A stretch of DNA of 15,060 bases from CAG-582 sp964551965 (GTDB lineage Bacteria > Bacillota_I > Bacilli_A > RF39 > UBA660). Shown here piece by piece: positions 5,438 to 13,205 of this stretch. Within the stretch, counting starts at the first letter, position 1. The number at the start of each line of letters is the position of its first letter. The position numbers and the translations under genes were made by a program. The notes under the pieces were generated by a model. It did not search any database, was not told the origin of the DNA, and was given only the letters and a program-made list of their open reading frames with translations. The stretch is from contig CAZKFB010000033.1 in assembly GCA_964551965.1 (NCBI GenBank), positions 1-15,060 on the forward strand. Reading direction: 5' to 3'.

Positions 5438-7387
5438 ATGAAAAAGAATATACTTTTTGTTATGATATTAATTTGTTCTTTTATAATTACAGTTCCTAGT
5501 GTGAGTGCTAATGAAAATGGTAAGGTATCAGGAGATTTTGTATCGGTAAGAATGAGAGCTAGTTCTAGTTCTTCGAAGATAACTGACTTAATCTATGGTA
5601 GTAATGTTACTATTATTGGTGAGGAAGGTTCTTTTTATAAAGTCATATATGATGGACTTAATACTGGTTATATGAGTAAGTCCTATGTTTTAAAAGATAA
5701 TGAATACAAGTTAAATAATCCTGAATATTGTAATGCTTTAGTTGCTGCCGGATTCCCAGCATCTTATTGTCCATATTTATCTTATGTTCATTCTAAACAT
5801 CCAACTTGGACTTTTACGCCAATTAGAACTGGTTTAGATTTTTATAATGATGTAGTTAATGGTGAAGAAGGTAAGAATTGCCTTACTACAACTAATGATG
5901 TATATAGGGCTGGAACAACAGTATGTGATGCTGGAGGATACTATTTTGTTAATCAAACAGTTAATGCATACTTCTTAGATCCAAGAAACTTTATAAATGA
6001 GAAAACTATATTTATGTTTGAAAATCTACATTATACTCCGATGGCACAAAATAGAGAAGGAGTTAAAAGTATCTTAGGTTCAACAAGTTTCTTAGTTACA
6101 AAAACGGATACTGATGGTTCTTCTTATATAGATTATTATTTAGGAGCAGGAGAGGAAGCTAATGTTGCTCCAATGCATTTAGCATCGCGTACTAAACAAG
6201 AAGGTGCTAGTAGTGAATCTTATGGACCGGTTACGGGAACAGTTACATCAACTTTACCAGAATATGGAAATAGAACTTTGTATGGATTTTATAATTTTTA
6301 TAACATAGGTGCTAGTAATGGTAAACAGCCACAGCTTAATGGACTTGCATATGCTGCCGGTTATAGAGGAATTTCCGATGTATCTACTACTTATGGACGT
6401 CCATGGAATACAAGAAGAAAAGCTATTTATGGTGGTGCTCATTTTATTGGGTCATCTTATATCAATCAAGGACAAAATACTTTATATCTTCAAAAATTTA
6501 ATGTAAATCCAGTAAATACTAATGTGCGATATACACATCAATATATGTCAAATATTCTATCTCCTTATTCTGAAGGAAAAAGTATGAAATCAGCATATGA
6601 TAAGATGTCTTTAACGGAAACTGATTTTAACTTTGCTATTCCTGTTTATGAGAATATGCCTGATCAAACTTATCAACCTTCTTTATTAAATGGCAATAAC
6701 TTATTATCAAGTATTAATCTTGATGGAAAGCCATTAGAGAATTTTGATTCAGATATTTTAGAATATACTCAATATGTATTAAGTAGTAAAACACAAGTGA
6801 GTGTTTCAGCAGTATCTAATTCAGCTGACTCAAAGATTGAAGGAACAGGTAATATTAACTTACCTAATGAAACAAATGTAATTACGATTAAAGTAACGGC
6901 TCAAAATGGAGAAGTTAGAAATTATAAGATAACTATCATTAGAGTACAAGATACTACTACAGTTGAAGAAGTAGTTGCTAAACTAGGAGTTAAAGTTAAT
7001 GGTTCCTATATGTATGGTTTAAGTGTTGGTATTGATGCTTCAACTATTGTAGCCTCAGTTGCTAAGATAAGTCCAACAGCCTCAGTAGTTATAAGCGATG
7101 CAGCAGGAAATGTAAAAAGCGGAGCTTTATCAACAGGCGATAAGGTACGTTTAAAAACTTTAACGAGTGCAGAAAAGACTTATGAGTTTGCTATAAATGG
7201 AGATGTTAATGGTGATGGATCTGTTGATATAAAAGATTTATTGCGAGTTCAAAAGCATCTACTTGGAACAGTAAATTTGGCTGGATCTTCTGCACAAGCT
7301 GCTGATAATAATTATGATGGTAAGATCAATGTTCAAGATTTACTTAGAATACAAAAATATATATTAGGTAGTATTACTACATTATAG
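5438..7387 (+). CDS. Secreted SH3b-glucosaminidase with cadherin-like and dockerin domains
   Basis: The 649-residue protein has a signal peptide (1-24, cleavage after SVSA) and an SH3b-type domain (about 27-86). A glucosaminidase-like region of the LytD/GH73-related type follows (about 95-410), with a VNAYFLDPRNF segment (176-185) and HLASRTKQE (247-255), whose Glu255 is the candidate catalytic acid. A cadherin-like beta-sandwich (about 420-503), a spacer domain (509-585) and a C-terminal type I dockerin (587-645) complete it. Both dockerin calcium loops are intact: Asp589/Asn591/Asp593/Asp597/Asp600 and Asp623/Asn625/Asp627/Asn631/Asp634. Expected activity is cleavage of beta-N-acetylglucosaminyl bonds in peptidoglycan outside the membrane. 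The dockerin implies docking onto a cohesin, and the next gene supplies a candidate. The two genes are coupled: the downstream ribosome-binding site overlaps this stop codon. Confidence 0.88.
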   Translation: MKKNILFVMILICSFIITVPSVSANENGKVSGDFVSVRMRASSSSSKITDLIYGSNVTIIGEEGSFYKVIYDGLNTGYMSKSYVLKDNEYKLNNPEYCNALVAAGFPASYCPYLSYVHSKHPTWTFTPIRTGLDFYNDVVNGEEGKNCLTTTNDVYRAGTTVCDAGGYYFVNQTVNAYFLDPRNFINEKTIFMFENLHYTPMAQNREGVKSILGSTSFLVTKTDTDGSSYIDYYLGAGEEANVAPMHLASRTKQEGASSESYGPVTGTVTSTLPEYGNRTLYGFYNFYNIGASNGKQPQLNGLAYAAGYRGISDVSTTYGRPWNTRRKAIYGGAHFIGSSYINQGQNTLYLQKFNVNPVNTNVRYTHQYMSNILSPYSEGKSMKSAYDKMSLTETDFNFAIPVYENMPDQTYQPSLLNGNNLLSSINLDGKPLENFDSDILEYTQYVLSSKTQVSVSAVSNSADSKIEGTGNINLPNETNVITIKVTAQNGEVRNYKITIIRVQDTTTVEEVVAKLGVKVNGSYMYGLSVGIDASTIVASVAKISPTASVVISDAAGNVKSGALSTGDKVRLKTLTSAEKTYEFAINGDVNGDGSVDIKDLLRVQKHLLGTVNLAGSSAQAADNNYDGKINVQDLLRIQKYILGSITTL

Positions 7388-7391
7388 GAGG
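7385..7391 (+). promoter_or_regulatory. Ribosome-binding site overlapping a stop codon
   Basis: TAGGAGG contains the stop codon of the glucosaminidase (TAG 7385-7387) and the Shine-Dalgarno of the cohesin-like gene, with the ATG only 4 nt later. This suggests translational coupling of the pair. Confidence 0.8.
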
Positions 7392-7395
7392 AAAT

Positions 7396-8979
7396 ATGAA
7401 GAAAATTTATGTATTGTTATTGGGAGTATTTGCATTTTTAGTTTTTAGCCCTAATGTATCGGCTGCTAATGCAAGTGTCAATGTTAAAGCAAATAATAAA
7501 ACATTGGTAGTTGGTTCGGAAACTAAAGTAACTGTTACCGTTTCATCTAGCGATCTAGGAGCTTGGGAATATTGTATTTCTTATGATTCAAGTGTATTAA
7601 AATTAACTAAATCAACGGCTGATGCTAATACTTGTGTAAAAGCTGGTTATGTTGAAAAGAAGGGCCAAACTACATCTACAGAAACTTTTACATTTAAAGC
7701 TATTAAATCGGGTTCATCAAAAGTAACTGTTAAATCATATGCTATTTATTCTTATAGTGCGGAGACTCCAATGAATACAACAGCCTCAAGTGTAACTATT
7801 AAGACTATGACACAAGCTGAGTTAGAGAGTACTTATTCGACTAATGCTAATTTAAAAAGTATAACTGTTGATGGCTATGAATTAACACCAGTATTTAATA
7901 AGAACACTTTAGAGTATAAAGTAGAAGTTCCTAATGAAATAGCAAATGTTAATATTTCAGCATCTAAAGAAGATTCTACTGCTCAAGTAAGTGGTGATGG
8001 GGCTAAAGAATTAACGGAAGGTGACAATAAATTTGAAATAGTTGTTACTGCGCAAAAGGGCAACTCAAAAACTTATGTTGTAAATGTATATCGTAAAGAA
8101 TTAGATCCAATTGCTGTTAAGATTGATAATAAAGATTATTTTATTATAAGAAAATCCGATGCTTTACCTCAATATCCAACATTTACAGCTACAACTATTA
8201 ATTATCAAGATAATGAAATACCAGCTCTTCACAGTGAAATTACTGATTATACTTTAATTGGAGTAAAAGATGAAAATGGTAATATTCTTACTTATATCTA
8301 CAAAGATGGCGAGTTCACTTTATATAACGAAGTTAAAAGTGATGCCTTAACTATATTTCCTAAAGATTTACCTGACGATGATAAATTTAGTATGATGGAT
8401 AAAGTTAAGTTTGAATTTAATGGTTATAGTTTAGAAGGATATCAAGCAGATAAGAACTCTAACTATGCTATTATCTATGCTCAAAATATTGAAACTGGAG
8501 AGACAAAATTCTATTCTCTTGATAAAAAGAATAGTACAATTCAAGAATATAATGAAGAATTATATGAAATATTCAATGAACGTATGAATATTATGAAATA
8601 TATTATCTTAGGCTTTATTGGTTTAACAATTATATTACTATTAATTATAATATTTAGAAAACCTAAAAAGGTAGTTCACAATATTATGCCGGTAAGAGAA
8701 GAAAATGAAGATATAAAAGTAGAATTTGAACAAGATAATAAGAAGCATAAAAAAGATAAAAAGAAAAAACATGAAGAAATAATACCGGAAGAGGAAGAAG
8801 AAAATACTAATGTTATAAAACTTGTTGAAGTCGCATCTGAAGAAACTGAAGAAGAGGAAGAAGAAACCGACTCTGAAGAATATGAAGATGAAGAAGACAG
8901 ACCTCTTAGTAAAAGAGAATTAAAAAAATTGAGAAAGAATCAACGAAAAGAAGAAAAGGCTAGACTAAAGGAATTCTAG
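7396..8979 (+). CDS. Membrane-anchored cohesin-like and cadherin-like surface protein
   Basis: The 527-residue protein begins with a signal peptide (1-23, cleavage after NVSA). Residues about 26-136 look like a cohesin: a VKANNKTLVVGSETKVTVTV opening strand, then LGAWEYCISYDSSVLKL (54-70), the Gly-x-(aromatic)-x-x-x-x-x-YD-x-SVL signature typical of the fold. A cadherin-like beta-sandwich (about 150-232) and an unassigned extracellular region (about 238-398) follow. One membrane helix (about 401-420) and a cytoplasmic tail of about 107 residues end the protein. The tail alternates lysine-rich and Glu/Asp-rich blocks and finishes in a basic helix. The inferred role is a cell-surface receptor for the dockerin of the upstream enzyme. 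The cohesin call rests on pattern, not on a search. It is translationally coupled to the upstream gene and ends in a strong terminator. Confidence 0.78.
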   Translation: MKKIYVLLLGVFAFLVFSPNVSAANASVNVKANNKTLVVGSETKVTVTVSSSDLGAWEYCISYDSSVLKLTKSTADANTCVKAGYVEKKGQTTSTETFTFKAIKSGSSKVTVKSYAIYSYSAETPMNTTASSVTIKTMTQAELESTYSTNANLKSITVDGYELTPVFNKNTLEYKVEVPNEIANVNISASKEDSTAQVSGDGAKELTEGDNKFEIVVTAQKGNSKTYVVNVYRKELDPIAVKIDNKDYFIIRKSDALPQYPTFTATTINYQDNEIPALHSEITDYTLIGVKDENGNILTYIYKDGEFTLYNEVKSDALTIFPKDLPDDDKFSMMDKVKFEFNGYSLEGYQADKNSNYAIIYAQNIETGETKFYSLDKKNSTIQEYNEELYEIFNERMNIMKYIILGFIGLTIILLLIIIFRKPKKVVHNIMPVREENEDIKVEFEQDNKKHKKDKKKKHEEIIPEEEEENTNVIKLVEVASEETEEEEEETDSEEYEDEEDRPLSKRELKKLRKNQRKEEKARLKEF

Positions 8980-8989
8980 TCTTTTTTTT
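8962..8989 (+). terminator. Intrinsic terminator of the dockerin-cohesin operon
   Basis: AGACTA (8962-8967) pairs with TAGTCT (8977-8982). The stem can extend by two A-T pairs past a bulged C to a GGAA loop, and a run of eight T follows (8982-8989). The stop codon (8977-8979) is inside the stem. Confidence 0.8.
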
Positions 8990-8992
8990 GCA

Positions 8993-9010
8993 TATAATTC
9001 TTTAGGTGAT
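8993..9010 (+). promoter_or_regulatory. Candidate -10 and RBS of the 9015 gene
   Basis: TATAAT (8993-8998) lies directly after the terminator T-run. AGGTGAT (9004-9010) is the ribosome-binding site and decides the start: the in-frame GTG at 9006 is inside it, so the TTG at 9015 is used. A transcript from this -10 would begin close to the AGGTGAT itself. Confidence 0.45.
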
Positions 9011-9014
9011 AAAT

Positions 9015-9764
9015 TTGAAATATATTAAATATTTTATATTAATTCTTTTATGTGTAGTTTCTTTTTATTTGTCTGATCAAGTTATTTTATATGTTGAGAG
9101 TTTAAGCCCAATTATGCAAACTATAAGAGAAGTAGAAAATAATTATAATACCAAACCAATTGATGCAATAATTGAAGGAAATACGATTATTCCTGGCAAA
9201 AAAGGTACTATTGTAAACGAGAGAGAATCATATCTAAAGATGAATGAATTTGGTGTATTTAATGAAAACTTCTTTGTCTATGATTATATAAAACCGGATA
9301 TATCATTATCTGATTTTAAAGATAAGATAATAGTAGGAAGTAGTAAGAAAGAATATGTTTCGATTATTATTGATGATTTTAAGTTTAGGAAATATTTGGG
9401 TGATAATAAATATAGTTATGTAATTAAAGATAATAGTATAAAAATAATATCAAATGTAACTTATATAAATGGAAGTGTTGATAACTATAAAAGTATAAAC
9501 AATTATTTAAAGTCAAAAAATAAATTGAGTAATATAATATTAGCCGAGAATGCTAATATTCATGATAATAAAGATAATTATATTATTTCACCTACTATAG
9601 ATATTTATCATTCAAATTATTATTCGACTATATCTAAAATAGAAGGAGGATCTATAATCTATGTTCATGATAATGTAACTCCATCAGAATTTAAAGTACT
9701 AATGGATACGATTAAACATAAAAAGTTAGGAATAATGGAGTTAACTGAGTTTATTAGTGAATAA
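9015..9764 (+). CDS. Membrane-anchored protein, possibly a degenerate polysaccharide deacetylase
   Basis: The 249-residue protein has one N-terminal membrane helix (about residues 4-20) and a predicted extracellular remainder. An IIPGKKGTIVN segment (58-68), the SYLKMNEFGVFNENFFVYD block (72-90) and an IKPDISLSDFKDKIIVG block (92-108) recall the membrane-anchored N-terminal region found before NodB-type polysaccharide deacetylases in Bacilli. The C-terminal part, GSIIYVHDNV (212-221) and onward, resembles the final strands and helix of that barrel. The canonical metal-binding motifs of an active deacetylase (HSxxH or a DD pair with paired His) are not visible, so the protein is either unrelated or catalytically dead. 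The TTG start is supported by AGGTGAT at 9004-9010. Its stop is only 3 nt before the polA promoter. Confidence 0.55.
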   Translation: MKYIKYFILILLCVVSFYLSDQVILYVESLSPIMQTIREVENNYNTKPIDAIIEGNTIIPGKKGTIVNERESYLKMNEFGVFNENFFVYDYIKPDISLSDFKDKIIVGSSKKEYVSIIIDDFKFRKYLGDNKYSYVIKDNSIKIISNVTYINGSVDNYKSINNYLKSKNKLSNIILAENANIHDNKDNYIISPTIDIYHSNYYSTISKIEGGSIIYVHDNVTPSEFKVLMDTIKHKKLGIMELTEFISE

Positions 9765-9767
9765 TTA

Positions 9768-9789
9768 TGTTATAATAAGTATAGGTGAT
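9768..9789 (+). promoter_or_regulatory. Extended -10 promoter and RBS of polA
   Basis: TGTTATAAT (9768-9776) is a perfect extended -10 with no good -35. AGGTGAT (9783-9789) follows at once and is 4 nt from the ATG at 9794. The GTG inside this site (9785) is in frame but not the likely start. The leader would be about 11 nt. Confidence 0.6.
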
Positions 9790-9793
9790 AATC

Positions 9794-12352
9794 ATGAAAA
9801 AAATTGTACTAATAGATGGAAATAACTTAATGTTTAGAGCTTATTATGCAACAGCTTATACGGGTAATTTAATGAAGAATTCTAAAGGTATTGTAACTAA
9901 TGCTTTATATGGTTTTGTCAATATGATTAATAAGATTATTGATGAAGAAAAACCTAAGTATATGGCGGTAGCTTTTGATGTTGGTAAGAGTTTTAGACAT
10001 CGTGAATATTTAGATTATAAAGCAGGAAGAAATGAAACTCCAACTGAGTTACTTAATCAACTTGTTATGGTAAGAGAACTTCTTGATAAAATGGGTATAT
10101 ATAATATTAATGTCTTAGATTATGAAGCTGATGATATTATTGGTACGCTTGCTAAAAGAGCAAATGAGGATCCTGAATGGGATGCAACCATTATTACAAG
10201 TGATCATGATTATTTACAATTAATTACTAATATTGTTGATGTTAAATTATTGAGTCAGAAAGGATTTAAAAGATACAACCCTAGTACATTTTATGAAGAT
10301 TATGGAATAGAACCTATTCATGTAATTGATTTAAAAGCTCTTATGGGAGATTCTTCAGATAATATTCCGGGAGTTCCAGGAATAGGAGAGAAGACGGCTT
10401 TAAAATTATTATCGGAATATAAGACATTAGACAATTTATATGATAATATCGATAATGTTAAAGGAAAACTACATGATAAATTAGTTGAGAATAAAGATTC
10501 GGCATACTTTTCATATAAACTTGCAACTATCTATTGTGATGTTCCTGACGTTCCTGACTTTGAATGCATGGAATATAAAGGACCAACTGATACGTTAGAT
10601 GATTATTATAGGGAATTAGAATTTTATTCTTTAATTAAAACTCACGAGACTGTTAAAAAGGAATGTCCAAGAATAGAATATAAGGTTCTTACTGATGTAA
10701 ATGATATAGATACAGAGAAACAAATAAGTTACTATATTGAATGTGATAAAGAGAATTATCATGATGCAAATATTCTAGGAATGGGACTTTATGATACAGT
10801 TAATCTCTTCTATGTTAATAAGGAAGATGTTTCTAAAGTAATGGATCATATTAGGAATCGTGTTAAATATACTTTTGATTTAAAAAAGAATATGGTATTA
10901 CTTAAAGATATCGATATAAATACTATATATGATATGAGTATAGCTGCTTATCTTTTAAATAAAAACTTTAAAGATGATTTAGCAATATTAATGAACAATG
11001 ATTCTGTAAATACAATTACATATCATGATTTAATTAAAAATATGAATACTGAAGATATAATGAATACAGTTACTTCTAAGGCAAAATATATCTATGATTT
11101 ACATGATAAGTATGTGATGGATATTAAAAGTGATGATATGTATGAATTATTTAGTGAAATAGAAATGCCTTTAGTTAGAGTGTTAGCTAAGATGGAACTT
11201 GCAGGTATTAGATGTGATGCTGGAGTATTAAATAAAATGAAAGAAGAAATGGATGTAAAGATTGAAGATATAAGAAATCAAATCTATTCTTTGTGTGGAC
11301 ATGAATTTAATATTTCATCTCCTAAACAGCTTGGTGAAGTACTATTTGATGAACTAGGTTTACCTCACGGTAAAAAGGGAAGTACGGGATATAAAACAGG
11401 AGCTGAAGTATTAGAGAAATTAGTGGGAGCTCATCCAGTTATTGAACTTATTTTAGAATATCGAAATTATACTAAGTTATCGAGTACATATTTAGAAGGT
11501 TTAAATAAGTATATTAAAAGTGATGGAAAGATTCATACAATCTATAAACAGACATTAACACGTACAGGTCGTCTTTCATCAGTCGATCCTAACTTACAAA
11601 ATATACCTGCTCGTGATGAACTTGGTAAATTAGTAAGAAAAGCCTTCTTGCCAGTTAATCAAGAATTCTTATCTGCTGATTATTCTCAAATTGAACTTCG
11701 AGTACTTGCTCATATATCTAAATCACAAGAATTAATTGATGCATTCGTTAGAGGGGACGATATTCATACCAAAGTAGCTGCTGATATATTTAATAAGGGT
11801 ATGGATGAAGTTACTAAGAAAGAAAGAAGTACTGCTAAAGCTGTAATATTTGGTATCGTTTATGGAATAAGTGGTTTTGGATTAGGCGAAAATATTGGTT
11901 TATCTACTAAAGAAGCTAAACAATTTATTGATAAGTACTATGAACTATATCCGGGAGTAAAGAATTATATGGATATGATTATTGCATCAAGTAAAGAAAC
12001 TGGTTATGTTAGAACTTTATTTAATCGTAAGAGATATATTGATGAATTATTTAGTTCTAATTTTATGATTAGACAAAGTGGTGAAAGAATTGCATTAAAT
12101 ACACCTATTCAAGGTACTAGTGCAGATATTATTAAGAAAGCAATGATTGAAGTAGATAAGGCCTTTGAAAATAATAATATAAAATCACAAATGCTATTAC
12201 AAATACATGATGAATTAGTATTTGATGTCGTAGAAGAAGAAAAAGATAAGGTTACTGATATAGTTAAAACGATTATGGAAAGCGTAGTATCTTTTAGTGT
12301 TCCTTTGAAGGTTAGTACAGATTTTGGTACTGACTTATATGAAACCAAATAA
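9794..12352 (+). CDS. polA: DNA polymerase I, proofreading-deficient type
   Basis: At 852 residues this is a full-length Pol I for replication gap filling, primer removal and repair. The N-terminal 5' nuclease (about 1-285) shows IDGNNLMFRAYY (7-18), EADDIIGTLA (111-120), TSDHDYLQLI (135-144) and GDSSDNIPGVPGIGEKTA (185-202). The middle domain (about 290-450) lacks the DxE and DEDD residues of a 3'-5' exonuclease, as in Bacillus Pol I, so no proofreading is expected. The polymerase domain has TGRLSS (591-596), motif A ADYSQIE (628-634), the O-helix with Arg678, Lys682, Phe686 and Tyr690, and motif C QIHDELVF (803-810). One oddity is that position 685, normally Asn before Phe-Gly, is Ile. The ATG at 9794 is preceded by AGGTGAT and yields the standard MKKIVLIDGNN start. 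Confidence 0.97.
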   Translation: MKKIVLIDGNNLMFRAYYATAYTGNLMKNSKGIVTNALYGFVNMINKIIDEEKPKYMAVAFDVGKSFRHREYLDYKAGRNETPTELLNQLVMVRELLDKMGIYNINVLDYEADDIIGTLAKRANEDPEWDATIITSDHDYLQLITNIVDVKLLSQKGFKRYNPSTFYEDYGIEPIHVIDLKALMGDSSDNIPGVPGIGEKTALKLLSEYKTLDNLYDNIDNVKGKLHDKLVENKDSAYFSYKLATIYCDVPDVPDFECMEYKGPTDTLDDYYRELEFYSLIKTHETVKKECPRIEYKVLTDVNDIDTEKQISYYIECDKENYHDANILGMGLYDTVNLFYVNKEDVSKVMDHIRNRVKYTFDLKKNMVLLKDIDINTIYDMSIAAYLLNKNFKDDLAILMNNDSVNTITYHDLIKNMNTEDIMNTVTSKAKYIYDLHDKYVMDIKSDDMYELFSEIEMPLVRVLAKMELAGIRCDAGVLNKMKEEMDVKIEDIRNQIYSLCGHEFNISSPKQLGEVLFDELGLPHGKKGSTGYKTGAEVLEKLVGAHPVIELILEYRNYTKLSSTYLEGLNKYIKSDGKIHTIYKQTLTRTGRLSSVDPNLQNIPARDELGKLVRKAFLPVNQEFLSADYSQIELRVLAHISKSQELIDAFVRGDDIHTKVAADIFNKGMDEVTKKERSTAKAVIFGIVYGISGFGLGENIGLSTKEAKQFIDKYYELYPGVKNYMDMIIASSKETGYVRTLFNRKRYIDELFSSNFMIRQSGERIALNTPIQGTSADIIKKAMIEVDKAFENNNIKSQMLLQIHDELVFDVVEEEKDKVTDIVKTIMESVVSFSVPLKVSTDFGTDLYETK

Positions 12353-12381
12353 TTGACATAATTAATGATTTAAATTATAAT
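12353..12381 (+). promoter_or_regulatory. Consensus promoter for the HExxH-mutM pair
   Basis: TTGACA (12353-12358), a 17-nt spacer and TATAAT (12376-12381) match the housekeeping consensus at every position. The -35 starts on the base after the polA stop codon. No terminator separates it from polA. Confidence 0.85.
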
Positions 12382-12406
12382 ATTAACCATTAAAAGAGGG
12401 GTTATT

Positions 12407-13198
12407 ATGGGGTTAAATAAGGAAGCAATTAATGATTCAATTATGCTAGTCACAGATTATGATGATAAAGTTGCCGATAGAAGATTTATAAGAGAACTTT
12501 TATTTATAATTGAGGATTCAAAACAAGAAGATATTAAGTATCGTTTTATTAATGATAAAAAGGTGCCTGCTAGTCTAGATACAAAAGATATGTCTATATA
12601 TATAGATCCTAAAAATATGCCTTATTCAGTTGAAGATAATGTAAGACTATTTAGTAGATTATATCCTGATATAGATGAAGTAATCTTGAGAAATTTCTTT
12701 GCAACAGGAACTATATTGCATGAAGTATATCATTTAGATCAAGCTAAAATGGCATATGAAGGCAAGTCTCCTTACGAAGAAATCGGAAGATTATATAGAA
12801 TATTTTATGATGCTATGGATAGAAGTATAATAAATAGAATAAAATATAATATTAATCCTCGTTCTTTCTTTCATGAGAGAAATGCTTGGATATTGTCTTC
12901 AATTGATTTGGCAAATATCTATGCTGATACAGAATTAGAACCTATAGCTACGAATTTATATTTATCTTCAATAATGGATGGATATGAAAATAATAAATGT
13001 CCTGTTAAGAGTACTTTAAATAAAATTGGTTTACCTTATGGCTTTGATTTAAGAGGTATTCCTTTTGTTGAATTATTATATAATGGGTTTATGGTTGATG
13101 CTTATAAATATAATCAAGTTATTGATTTCTTAGGAGATACTCCGGTTGAAGAATTACATGTTAATGAAATAGATCAGAAAATTAGAAGTTTAAGGTAG
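12407..13198 (+). CDS. Putative zinc-metalloprotease-like protein (HExxH)
   Basis: I do not recognise a named family for this 263-residue protein. It carries a clear HEVYH motif (His105-Glu106-x-x-His109) inside a hydrophobic helix, TILHEVYHLDQA, the shape expected of a zincin active site. About 50 residues later, HERNAWILSSIDLAN (156-170) offers Glu157 in an ExxA arrangement as a possible third zinc ligand, as in gluzincin-like and ImmA/IrrE-like folds. There is no signal peptide or membrane helix, so it is probably cytoplasmic. The N-terminal 90 residues are mixed alpha/beta, with a SIYIDPKNMPYS segment. The ATG at 12407 has AGAGGGG (12395-12401) 5 nt upstream and a consensus promoter. The stop is 7 nt before mutM. 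Protease activity and substrate are inference only. Confidence 0.8.
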   Translation: MGLNKEAINDSIMLVTDYDDKVADRRFIRELLFIIEDSKQEDIKYRFINDKKVPASLDTKDMSIYIDPKNMPYSVEDNVRLFSRLYPDIDEVILRNFFATGTILHEVYHLDQAKMAYEGKSPYEEIGRLYRIFYDAMDRSIINRIKYNINPRSFFHERNAWILSSIDLANIYADTELEPIATNLYLSSIMDGYENNKCPVKSTLNKIGLPYGFDLRGIPFVELLYNGFMVDAYKYNQVIDFLGDTPVEELHVNEIDQKIRSLR

Positions 13199-13205
13199 TG
13201 ATGTT

